Below, piece after piece: positions 1 to 6,165 of a stretch of 8,383 bases of DNA. The stretch spans positions 1 to 8,383 of the forward strand of contig DIHU01000023.1 in the NCBI GenBank assembly GCA_002420315.1. Reading direction: 5' to 3'. Numbering within the stretch: the stretch's first letter is position 1; the number at the start of each line of letters is the position of its first letter. Source of the stretch: Akkermansiaceae bacterium UBA5688. Lineage in GTDB: Bacteria > Verrucomicrobiota > Verrucomicrobiia > Verrucomicrobiales > Akkermansiaceae. The notes under the pieces were generated by a model, which saw only the letters and a program-made list of their open reading frames with translations, was not told where the DNA came from and made no database searches. A program made the position numbers and the translations under genes.

Positions 1-765
1 GTGAATGATTCAGTCACTAAGTCGAAGTTCGATAACCTCTATGGTTGCCGTGAGTCTCTGATCGACGGAATTAAGCGTGCCACTGACGTGATGATTTCTG
101 GCAAAGTTGGAGTTGTCTGCGGCTATGGGGATGTGGGCAAAGGCTGTGCTCAGGCCCTTCGAGCCCAAGGTGCGCAGGTTGTGGTGACCGAAGTTGATCC
201 GATCTGTGCCCTCCAAGCCGCGATGGAAGGTTTCCGCGTTCTCACCGTGGAAGATACTCTCGGTTGGGGTGACATCTATGTCACGACCACTGGGAACTTC
301 AATATCATCCGCGCTGAGCACATGGAGAAGATGAAGGATCAGGCCATCGTTTGTAACATCGGCCACTTTGACAACGAGATTCAGATTGCCGAACTAGAAG
401 CTCTCGATGGAATCGAGAAACTAAATATCAAGCCTCAGGTTGATAAGTACACTTTCACCAGCGGAAATAGCATCTATATGCTCGCGGAAGGTCGCCTTGT
501 GAACCTGGGATGTGCGACCGGTCACCCAAGCTTCGTGATGAGCAACAGCTTCACGAATCAGACGCTCGCCCAGATCGCTCTCTGGGAGACCAAAGATTCA
601 CGTGAGATTGGGGTGGAAGTCCTTCCGAAGGAGCTTGATGAGGAAGTGGCAATCCTCCACCTCAACAAGATTGGGGCCAAGTTGACCAAGCTCACCCAGG
701 AGCAGGCAGACTACATTGATGTTCCAGTTGAGGGTCCCTACAAGCCTGGTCATTATCGCTACTAA
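1..765 (+). CDS. ahcY: S-adenosylhomocysteine hydrolase (adenosylhomocysteinase), C-terminal part, cut by left window edge
   Basis: This cytosolic NAD-dependent enzyme splits S-adenosylhomocysteine into homocysteine and adenosine, removing the product inhibitor of methyltransferases in the methyl cycle. The 254 visible residues match the last ~60% of a ~430-470-residue family member. The opening NDSVTKSKFDN carries the residues equivalent to human Asn181, Lys186, Asp190 and Asn191. The NAD-binding glycine motif GYGDVGKG is at residues 41-48, GHFDNEI (His equivalent to human His301) at about 121-127, and the C-terminal KPGHYRY supplies the conserved Lys and Tyr that reach into the partner subunit's NAD site. 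The GTG at base 1 is an internal valine codon, because the conserved catalytic domain must lie upstream; this is not the true start. The reading frame is intact up to the TAA stop, and a strong terminator follows. Any upstream riboswitch or promoter is outside the window. Identification is very secure. Confidence 0.97.
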   Translation: MNDSVTKSKFDNLYGCRESLIDGIKRATDVMISGKVGVVCGYGDVGKGCAQALRAQGAQVVVTEVDPICALQAAMEGFRVLTVEDTLGWGDIYVTTTGNFNIIRAEHMEKMKDQAIVCNIGHFDNEIQIAELEALDGIEKLNIKPQVDKYTFTSGNSIYMLAEGRLVNLGCATGHPSFVMSNSFTNQTLAQIALWETKDSREIGVEVLPKELDEEVAILHLNKIGAKLTKLTQEQADYIDVPVEGPYKPGHYRY

Positions 766-798
766 GCTGATTCTAGATTCATTCGTTTTAATCGTTCA

Positions 799-834
799 AA
801 GCCTGCGCTCTTCGGAGTGCCGGCTTTTTCTTTA
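799..834 (+). terminator. Intrinsic terminator of ahcY with a UUCG tetraloop
   Basis: Bases 799-810 pair with 815-826 to give a 12-position stem with one G-U wobble and one T/C mismatch. The loop is the stable C(UUCG)G tetraloop at 811-814. The 3' arm runs into a T-rich tract (822-833). It lies 34 bp after the ahcY stop and separates ahcY from the downstream synthetase gene. Confidence 0.85.
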
Positions 835-867
835 ATTTCAATTTGAATGCTTTTAAGGAAAAGTGGC

Positions 868-893
868 GGGACCAATCTCTGGTTAGAGGTCCT
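868..893 (+). other. Small inverted repeat in the ahcY-synthetase intergenic region
   Basis: GGGACC (868-873) can pair with GGTCCT (888-893), with one wobble. An alternative inner stem is CTCT/AGAG around a GGTT loop (877-888). It sits about 130 bp upstream of the synthetase start and has no strong T-tract after it, so it could be a leader hairpin, an operator or chance. The rest of the 766-1019 gap is AT-rich from about 955 to 985, with a minor ATCAT/ATGAT dyad at 946-960. I could not find a convincing sigma-70 promoter there. Confidence 0.25.
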
Positions 894-1010
894 TGTTTCA
901 TGGTTAATCATACTTTTTTAAGCTCAAAATACAGCGAGGGGAAACATCATTTGAGATGATTTAGATTTAATTATTATTGATTAGTATGGGGTTTGATTTG
1001 GGCCTAAGAT

Positions 1011-1015
1011 AAGGA
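1011..1015 (+). promoter_or_regulatory. Shine-Dalgarno site of the acyl-ACP synthetase gene
   Basis: AAGGA lies four bases before the ATG at 1020. It supports this start and stands out because the other four gene starts in the window have no comparable purine-rich site. Confidence 0.6.
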
Positions 1016-1019
1016 CGTT

Positions 1020-2558
1020 ATGAGCGGAGTCACTTTACAGGAGAGATTGATTCGGACTTGCCGAGAGAATAGTAATAATAAAGCTCTCGCCGATTCGAGC
1101 GGGGCAAGCTTGACCTTTGGCGAAGCCTTCGCGAAAGCGCTTTTTCTCACCGGAAGGCTCGGGCCGATCTTTGCAGAACAGCCCAAAGTTGGCATCCTAG
1201 TTCCCCCATCGGTTGGTGGAGCACTTGTCAATTGGGCGGTTTTACTGATGGGGAAGATCCCGGTGAATTTGAACTACACCTTGTCCCAAGAAGGGATCAT
1301 TTCTTGTCTTGAGCAGTGTGGAATTACCGATGTTGTGGTGTCGGGGAAGTTGATGGAACGACTCAAACTCGATCTTCCCGTTCGCATTCATACCCTTGAA
1401 GATTTAGCGACTGCACCACGACTCACGGAGAAGTTACGAGCAGGATTTCTGGCGAAATGCACTTCTTCAAAAGGACTATTGAAACGACTGGGAGGTTCGC
1501 AAGTCGGGCAGGATGATCTGGCCACCATTATTTTTAGTAGTGGGAGCACGGGGCAACCCAAAGGAGTGATGCTGAGCCATCGAAATATTATCACGAACGT
1601 CGAACAGGTTGCTGAGGTTTATTCGTTCTTGCCTAAAGATTGTATGTTGGGGGTGCTTCCTTTTTTTCACTCCTTTGGTTTCATGGCCACGATCGCCGGG
1701 CCTGCCATCGCCGGCTTCGGGTGCGCTTATCATTTCAATCCTATAGAGTCGAAAGTGATCGGACCATTGGCAGAGGAAAACGAAGTCAGTATCATGATCG
1801 CCACTCCGACTTTCCTGCAGTTTTATCTGCGCGGGTTGACCCCAGAACAGGTGGGGAAGCTCAGGCTAGTCGTAGTGGGGGCTGAGAAGCTTCCTCCGAA
1901 GATGGCCCAAGCCTTTGAGAAGAAATTCGGCTGCCTCCCTTTGGAAGCTTATGGAGCGACCGAATGTTCCCCTGGTATCGCGGTCAATGAACAACACGCG
2001 AATCAACCGGGTTCAATTGGGCGATTACTTAATAAGCTTGAGGCCAAGATTGTGAATCCTGATACAGGAGAAGACCAGCCTCCAGGTGAGCCAGGGTTGC
2101 TCAAAGTGAAAGGGCCAAATGTCATGATGGGCTATCTTGGTATGGCGGATAAGACTGCCGAGGTGCTTAAGGACGGTTGGTATAACACAGGCGATATTGT
2201 GCGGATTGACGAGCAGGGTTATCTGTGGATCGAGGGACGATTAAGCCGCTTCAGCAAGATCGGCGGGGAGATGGTTCCTCATGGGAATGTCGAAGAAACT
2301 CTCAATGATCTCGCTGATCAAAATGAACAGGTTTTTGCGGTGACTGGCTTACCTGATGAGAAAAAGGGAGAGCGTCTTGCTGTCGTGCACACTGCGAGCG
2401 AGGAAGTCCTCGAGGAGGTCCTGAGTAAACTAACAGATGCCACTATTCCAAATTTATGGAAGCCCAAGCAAGGGCAGTTTTTAAAGGTCGATAAACTTCC
2501 CTACCTGGGAACTGGGAAACTCGATTTGAAAAAATTACAAGAAATAGCCCAAGGCTGA
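1020..2558 (+). CDS. AMP-forming acyl-ACP/acyl-CoA synthetase, Aas C-terminal-like
   Basis: This 512-residue ANL-superfamily adenylate-forming enzyme probably activates a fatty acid with ATP and transfers it to ACP or CoA. Visible core motifs are the ATP-binding P-loop FSSGSTGQPKG (about 172-182), YGATE (311-315), YNTGD (388-392), the hinge segment GRLSRFSKIGGEMVPHG (406-422) and the catalytic lysine of the C-terminal lobe in LGTGKLDLK (Lys500). The RFSKIGGEMV hinge resembles the acyl-ACP synthetase half of bifunctional Aas (2-acylglycerophosphoethanolamine acyltransferase/acyl-ACP synthetase) more than ordinary FadD. Unlike E. coli Aas (~719 residues) it has no N-terminal PlsC-type acyltransferase domain. 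The ATG is preceded by AAGGA at 1011-1015, the only clear Shine-Dalgarno in this window. It converges on an LplT-like transporter 39 bp away, which supports a role in phospholipid or fatty-acid recycling. The exact acyl acceptor (ACP or CoA) cannot be told from sequence; the superfamily call is certain. Confidence 0.9.
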   Translation: MSGVTLQERLIRTCRENSNNKALADSSGASLTFGEAFAKALFLTGRLGPIFAEQPKVGILVPPSVGGALVNWAVLLMGKIPVNLNYTLSQEGIISCLEQCGITDVVVSGKLMERLKLDLPVRIHTLEDLATAPRLTEKLRAGFLAKCTSSKGLLKRLGGSQVGQDDLATIIFSSGSTGQPKGVMLSHRNIITNVEQVAEVYSFLPKDCMLGVLPFFHSFGFMATIAGPAIAGFGCAYHFNPIESKVIGPLAEENEVSIMIATPTFLQFYLRGLTPEQVGKLRLVVVGAEKLPPKMAQAFEKKFGCLPLEAYGATECSPGIAVNEQHANQPGSIGRLLNKLEAKIVNPDTGEDQPPGEPGLLKVKGPNVMMGYLGMADKTAEVLKDGWYNTGDIVRIDEQGYLWIEGRLSRFSKIGGEMVPHGNVEETLNDLADQNEQVFAVTGLPDEKKGERLAVVHTASEEVLEEVLSKLTDATIPNLWKPKQGQFLKVDKLPYLGTGKLDLKKLQEIAQG

Positions 2559-2560
2559 GA

Positions 2561-2611
2561 AAAAAGCTGAGGCATGATTCGGAGAATTCGTAACGCTCTA
2601 GCTCTTTTCTT
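2561..2611. terminator. Possible bidirectional terminator between convergent genes
   Basis: AGCTGAG (2565-2571) pairs with CTCTAGCT (2596-2603), with one bulged base and a loop of about 24 nt. The stem is flanked by A5-6 on the left and by CTTTTCTTTT on the right, so both strands would carry a U-rich tail. It overlaps the TAG stop of the minus-strand transporter. The large loop and bulge make it a weak call, supported mainly by its position between two convergent gene ends. Confidence 0.4.
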
Positions 2612-3902
2612 TTGATGTGCTTTTGCCAAGCGAAGGGTCAACCAGAAGAGCCCGAATTTTCCACAGAAGAACGCCAGAACCTAGAATTGCGAGAGCGCCA
2701 ATCGCAAGGAATACTTTGTTGGCAGGAATTCCCATATCATTGCGGAACAAGCGCACCAGTAAGGCTCCAATACTACTGAAAACGAAGGACAGGGCATTGG
2801 CAGTTCCGAGGAATCGTCCTCTTTCATCGGGAGGTGAGAGGTGCTGCAAGAGAGACTGCAGTGGCACGATGTAAAATCCCCCAAAAAGCCCTGCTGCTCC
2901 CAGAAGCAAGGCCACCGTCCAAAAATTCAGCGGGGCTAGACCGAGAAGGATGAAGAAGAGGGTCATCCCAAGCGCTCCAACCGGAATGAGGCGGGGCTCG
3001 ATATGCTTTCCTGAGATGAATCCGGCTATCACGCTGCCGAGCCCGATGGTGATTCCGAGAACACCGAGAAGATTGTTGTTCATCTCCGGGCTGATTTGCA
3101 AAAGCGTACTAAAATCCGGAAGGACTAGAAGTGCCATCATACCGAGAAGGTAAAAAAACGACCAAGCCAAAGCGACGAGAAGAAGGTGCGATTGCGCCAT
3201 GTCTTTGAGCGCCTGAGCATAAGGGCGAAAAGGATTAAAATCGATGGGCTGAGGTGGGTCGAACGATTTGAGCTTCGGAATAAAAAGCGAAGGGACGAGG
3301 CCAATCATCGCTATGATTACTAAGATCACGCCCGGGACCCAGAGCATTTCCGGATTAATGGGTGCTTCTGATTCACTACTTTGAAATCCCGATGAGTAGT
3401 GGGTGTAAACTTTGCCTGCCGCGAGTGTTCCACCAATCACAGCAAGATTGGTAAACATGTTGATCGAGCCATTTGCTTTGCTGAGATGCTTTTCCGCCAA
3501 CAGCTCGGGGATCATGCCATATTTGGCAGGACCAAAAAATGCACTCTGTGTTGCTAGAAGAACCATGACGACAAGACAGGCCCAAAGATTACCCGCAAAA
3601 AATGCGCCAAGTGCTAGGGCCGCGATGCCGACCTCGGCAATTTTTGCTAGCACCGTGATACGGTTTTTACTGATGCGATCCGCAATCTGCCCCGCAATAC
3701 CCGAAAACAAGATAAAGGGGATAGTGAGGCAGAGTGCGACATAAGCCTGCCCACCCTCGCCCAATTGATTAGCCCAGACTCCTCCGGAGGCCACCGCTAA
3801 GATAATAACCTGCTTGAGCACGCTGTCGTTGATTGCTCCAAAGAATTGCGTGATTAGTAGGGCGCAAAAACCTCTGTTTAAAAGTCGATTGGATCGGGGC
3901 AC
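2598..3902 (-). CDS. MFS transporter, LplT-like (probable lysophospholipid flippase)
   Basis: This 434-residue inner-membrane protein has about 12 hydrophobic segments, consistent with a major facilitator. Family-like features are the first-helix segment TQFFGAINDSVLKQ (about 18-31), the loop 2-3 signature region GIAGQIADRISKNR (about 68-81), QSAFFGPAKYGMIPELL in the first half and LSPPDERGRFLGTANAL in the second half. These resemble E. coli LplT (~397 residues), which moves lysophospholipids inward for re-acylation by Aas, and the MFS domain of fused MFS-acyltransferase-synthetase proteins. The C-terminus is a short Lys/Ser-rich cytosolic tail. The start is GTG at 3902-3900: an in-frame stop lies just upstream (3930-3932) and no other start fits before the first helix. 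There is no Shine-Dalgarno; the preceding 20 bases are pyrimidine-rich. Convergence with an Aas-like synthetase supports the LplT role, but substrate is inferred and another MFS family is possible. Confidence 0.88.
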   Translation of the reverse strand: MPRSNRLLNRGFCALLITQFFGAINDSVLKQVIILAVASGGVWANQLGEGGQAYVALCLTIPFILFSGIAGQIADRISKNRITVLAKIAEVGIAALALGAFFAGNLWACLVVMVLLATQSAFFGPAKYGMIPELLAEKHLSKANGSINMFTNLAVIGGTLAAGKVYTHYSSGFQSSESEAPINPEMLWVPGVILVIIAMIGLVPSLFIPKLKSFDPPQPIDFNPFRPYAQALKDMAQSHLLLVALAWSFFYLLGMMALLVLPDFSTLLQISPEMNNNLLGVLGITIGLGSVIAGFISGKHIEPRLIPVGALGMTLFFILLGLAPLNFWTVALLLGAAGLFGGFYIVPLQSLLQHLSPPDERGRFLGTANALSFVFSSIGALLVRLFRNDMGIPANKVFLAIGALAILGSGVLLWKIRALLVDPSLGKSTSKEKS

Positions 3903-4212
3903 GAAAATAGGAGGGGGAGGATTTGACGCTCAAGTCTCTCAGATTTTCAGTCTGGAGCGAGGACAATCGGAAGGGCTGATTTTGACCTTTCGTCAAAAGC
4001 GTTAAGTGGGAGAGGTTGCAGGGTTGCAATGAACTTCCTGAAAAACTGCATTGATGAAGTGGGGCTTTGACGACAGCCTTGGACAACTTTTGCCAAAACT
4101 TATTTAAGAGAGCCTTAACTTTTTGGTCTGAAGAATGGTTTTATCCTACGTTTTAAAAATAGTGTGGGTTTGAATGAATTTAAAAACCAACCTGTTCGTT
4201 CTATTAAATGTT
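3903..4212. promoter_or_regulatory. Divergent intergenic region between transporter and lipoprotein genes
   Basis: This ~310 bp gap must hold the promoters of both flanking genes. It has no convincing ORF or RNA gene. It contains a 7-bp-arm dyad (separate entry) and a tandem repeat of GGTTGCA at 4014-4020 and 4022-4028. It also has a compact dyad TTTTG-C-CAAAA at 4088-4098. That dyad lies between a weak -35-like TTGGAC (4079-4084) and a weak -10-like TATTTA (4101-4106), with a 16-bp spacer, which could serve the lipoprotein gene. The promoter assignment is a guess from poor consensus matches. The last 39 bases would be coding if the lipoprotein gene starts at 4174. Confidence 0.35.
3980..3998. 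promoter_or_regulatory. Perfect inverted repeat, possible operator upstream of the transporter gene
   Basis: TTTTGAC (3980-3986) and GTCAAAA (3992-3998) are perfect inverted 7-bp arms around a 5-bp spacer. The site lies about 78-96 bp upstream of the minus-strand transporter start, a normal place for an operator. It has no adjacent T-tract beyond the arm itself and no gene end close by, so a terminator is unlikely. I do not recognise the regulator. Confidence 0.35.
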
Positions 4213-5121
4213 ATGAAGAAGATTCTACTCACCACCTTAGCGATAGTGCTGCCATTTTTGGCTATTTCGTGCGCCGATTATGGAACCTACGGGTATGGCA
4301 CTGTCACTACTCCTGTTCGTAGCTCTGTGATTGTGGGAGGGGCCCTAGCTCCTTTACAGGTAGGATTTATTGCAACCTCCTTTGATCGTTGGGCCTGGGA
4401 TCCGTATCGCCGACACTACTTCGACCGATCCTGCCGCCGTTACTGGGATTCTCGGATTCGCGGATACTGCTCAGTGACCCCGGTTCGTTTCTCGGCGCCT
4501 ATCTATCCGTCCGGATTCCGTCGCGGACATCGTTTATCTTGTCCGACTTATCTCCCACGTCGCACGGTGGTTACCAGCCATCGAGGGCATTCTCACCGAT
4601 CGGTTGGTGCCGTCTCAAGTCGTGGGAAATATGCTCCGGTAATTCATGGACAGTCCCACGGTGTCGCCTCTCTTCGGCCCTCAAGCTATTCAACGTCGAC
4701 GCGCTCGACTACGAGTCGCACGGTGACTCGTAATTCTTCAAACCATACGTCGTCGCCTGGGCGGACCTCAAGTCAATCGACTCAGCGGCCCAGTAGTTCC
4801 AGTCGATATCAAACCGTGAGTTCGAACGGTAGTGGTAGCCGTAGTTCCTTAAATCCCGCGTCGTCGTCGGGGCGAAGCTCAAGTCAATCGACTCAGCGGC
4901 CTAGCAGTTCCAGTCGATATCAAACGGTGAGTTCGGCACCAAGTCGGACCAAAACGACTCAGGTATCACGTTCTTCATCCTATACTCCGAGGAGCACATC
5001 TTCTCGAGGATCATCTTCTGGAACTACATCTACCCGGAGTAGATCTGTATCAAGTAGTCCCTCACGGAGTACTTCTTCGCCAAGCCGTTCCGTGAGTCGA
5101 GCCCGTCAAAAGACCCGTTGA
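4213..5121 (+). CDS. Predicted lipoprotein with Ser/Arg-rich repetitive tail, function unknown
   Basis: I do not recognise this 302-residue protein. It begins with a classic export signal, MKK followed by a hydrophobic run, ending at LAIS-Cys20, a plausible though not ideal lipobox. It would then be lipidated and held in the cell envelope. Residues ~21-120 are rich in Tyr, Arg and Trp (for example FDRWAWDPYRRHYFD) with Cys74, Cys86 and Cys110. Residues ~121-302 are low complexity, dominated by Ser, Arg and Thr, and strongly basic. They include two near-identical 28-residue units (177-204 and 214-241). I prefer the start at 4213 because it gives a normal signal peptide. An in-frame ATG at 4174 would add 13 residues (MNLKTNLFVLLNV), giving 315; neither start has a Shine-Dalgarno. 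A strong terminator follows 20 bp after the stop, so it appears to be a single-gene unit. The basic tail could bind an anionic polymer, cell wall or nucleic acid, but that is only inference. Confidence 0.75.
   Translation: MKKILLTTLAIVLPFLAISCADYGTYGYGTVTTPVRSSVIVGGALAPLQVGFIATSFDRWAWDPYRRHYFDRSCRRYWDSRIRGYCSVTPVRFSAPIYPSGFRRGHRLSCPTYLPRRTVVTSHRGHSHRSVGAVSSRGKYAPVIHGQSHGVASLRPSSYSTSTRSTTSRTVTRNSSNHTSSPGRTSSQSTQRPSSSSRYQTVSSNGSGSRSSLNPASSSGRSSSQSTQRPSSSSRYQTVSSAPSRTKTTQVSRSSSYTPRSTSSRGSSSGTTSTRSRSVSSSPSRSTSSPSRSVSRARQKTR
4741..4824 (+). repeat. In-frame direct repeat, copy 1
   Basis: This is the first copy of an ~84 bp unit repeated 111 bp (37 codons) downstream at 4852-4935. The 58-bp core (4767-4824) differs from the second copy at only three positions, while the first 26 bp are more diverged. 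It encodes Ser-rich residues 177-204 of the lipoprotein, including SSQSTQRPSSSSRYQTVSS. Confidence 0.85.
4852..4935 (+). repeat. In-frame direct repeat, copy 2
   Basis: This is the second copy of the unit at 4741-4824, encoding residues 214-241 of the lipoprotein. The core 4878-4935 matches the first copy at 55 of 58 bases, which suggests a recent duplication or ongoing homogenisation within the gene. A 27-bp spacer (NGSGSRSSL) separates the two copies. Confidence 0.85.
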
Positions 5122-5141
5122 GGAATTCTAATATTTGAATC

Positions 5142-5174
5142 AAGCCTTGTGGAGAGATCCGCGGGGCTTTTTTG
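5142..5174 (+). terminator. Intrinsic terminator of the lipoprotein gene with a GAGA tetraloop
   Basis: Bases 5142-5153 pair completely with 5158-5169, giving a 12-bp stem that includes three G-U wobbles. The GNRA-type loop GAGA is at 5154-5157, followed by a run of T to 5173. It begins 20 bp after the TGA stop. The remaining 5175-5271 holds only short dyads, such as TCAGCT/AGCTGA at 5191-5214, and no clear terminator for the opposing minus-strand gene. Confidence 0.85.
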
Positions 5175-5271
5175 TAGAGACTACCCTCTCTCAGCTTATC
5201 TTTGTCTTAGCTGAAATTTCTACCGTCGGCGAATTATGAAATGAGAAGGGAGATCTGAACTTTATCAGGAA

Positions 5272-5985
5272 CTATCTTTCGAGGGAGTAGATTTTAAGGT
5301 CGTCGATGATAGCCTTTTGTGGGACTGCAACCCGGAGGGCGCGTTTTGTCGGGTGGGCGATTCCTTTGGAGGTGAATGATCCAACTTTCTGATCATTGAT
5401 TAAGATGGTCATGGTTTGGCCCTTGATTGTGACGGACAAGGCGTGCCATTTATTGGTTTCAAGCTTATTTGCGAAGCGTTTGGTTTTTGTTTTCAGCATT
5501 TTTTGCTGTTCTGGCGTGATTGATTTGTTCTGACGGGCTTTGCGAATCGCGAGCTTCATAGTGCCGGTTTTGAGATCATTGATCTGCACATTTTTTGCCG
5601 TGATTTTGGTCATGCAGATATGGCCGGCGTGGACTTCTTTGAATTTGAGGTCGGCAAAGTTCAAGCCCAGGCTATCTTTTTCAGTTGGAAGTTTAAAGCG
5701 CAGCGTGACGCGACCATCTTGGAATTCTATGGGGTGAACCACGGAGACGGCATGATCGGCAATGGGATGAAAAGTGATATGCATCGCGCCATTCTTCAAA
5801 TCGACTTGCTTGTTTCCCTTTGCCCGTTTCTTACTGTTTGACGTCCATCCCTTTCCAATTTCCTCCTTGGTATTATCTTTCTCTTCGCGCTCAAAGTCGT
5901 CCTCAAAAATCAAGGTGGCTTTTTCTTCCGCAATAGAAGCCAAGGGAAAGAGCAGGGAGGCAAAGATGCAGATCGTTTGTTTCAT
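5272..5985 (-). CDS. Small secreted protein, probable LamG/jelly-roll (concanavalin-like) fold, function unknown
   Basis: This 237-residue protein starts with a probable Sec signal peptide: MKQ, a hydrophobic run, then likely cleavage after SIA at residue 19. The mature part has the pattern seen in LamG-like and DUF1080-like beta-sandwich proteins of Planctomycetes and Verrucomicrobia. The pattern is an early LIFEDDFER followed by GW (46-47), NGAMHI (65-70), paired beta strands with GRVTLRFKLP (91-100) and KWHALSVTIKGQTMTILINDQKVG near 179-202. It ends with AIIDDLKIYSLE. A Lys/Arg-rich stretch at about 139-175 looks like a charged helical insertion between strands. No catalytic motif is visible. 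A role in glycan or other ligand binding outside the inner membrane is inference from the fold. The ATG has no Shine-Dalgarno (GCCACCCT precedes it). It is divergent from leuS and convergent with the lipoprotein gene, and appears to be transcribed alone. Confidence 0.7.
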   Translation of the reverse strand: MKQTICIFASLLFPLASIAEEKATLIFEDDFEREEKDNTKEEIGKGWTSNSKKRAKGNKQVDLKNGAMHITFHPIADHAVSVVHPIEFQDGRVTLRFKLPTEKDSLGLNFADLKFKEVHAGHICMTKITAKNVQINDLKTGTMKLAIRKARQNKSITPEQQKMLKTKTKRFANKLETNKWHALSVTIKGQTMTILINDQKVGSFTSKGIAHPTKRALRVAVPQKAIIDDLKIYSLER

Positions 5986-6165
5986 AGGGTGGCTAATTAC
6001 GCGCTGAATGGAAGAGTGGTCGCAAGAACGAAACTCCTTCCAAAGATCTTCAGAGGTTTGCTAGGGCGTCTAAAATTGTCTGGGGGATACGAAAAGCCTG
6101 CGTTCCCTCGTATTTTTTGCGTGTTTTTCCCGCCGTTAGCGGTTTCCCTCCCGCCCAGCAAAGAT
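5986..6165. promoter_or_regulatory. Divergent intergenic region between the secreted-protein gene and leuS
   Basis: This 180-bp gap must contain the promoters for both genes. I see no good -35/-10 pair on either strand, no T-box-like leader elements and no strong hairpin. The bases just before leuS are pyrimidine-rich and lack a Shine-Dalgarno. Confidence 0.3.

Noticed and set aside
10..366. 118-codon open frame on the minus strand inside ahcY
   Set aside because: It lies wholly antisense to strongly conserved ahcY coding sequence and its product resembles nothing; it is a shadow frame.
766..1019. Intergenic region considered for a riboswitch or small RNA
   Set aside because: Only the ahcY terminator and one minor hairpin were found; no recognisable SAM/SAH or other riboswitch core, and a methyl-cycle riboswitch would be expected upstream of ahcY, outside the window.
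3769..4086. 105-codon minus-strand frame spanning the transporter start
   Set aside because: It overlaps the transporter in another frame, has low-complexity composition and no recognisable domain.
4389..4733. 114-codon plus-strand frame inside the lipoprotein gene
   Set aside because: It is out of frame with the signal-peptide-bearing gene and reflects the biased Ser/Arg codon composition there.
4741..4935. Repeats considered as a CRISPR array or mobile-element ends
   Set aside because: There are only two copies, in frame inside a coding sequence, with no spacer regularity, transposase or terminal inverted repeats.
5191..5214. TCAGCT/AGCTGA inverted repeat considered as a terminator for the minus-strand secreted-protein gene
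   Set aside because: The arms are short with a 12-base loop, and no T-tract follows on the minus strand (GAGAGAGGG instead).
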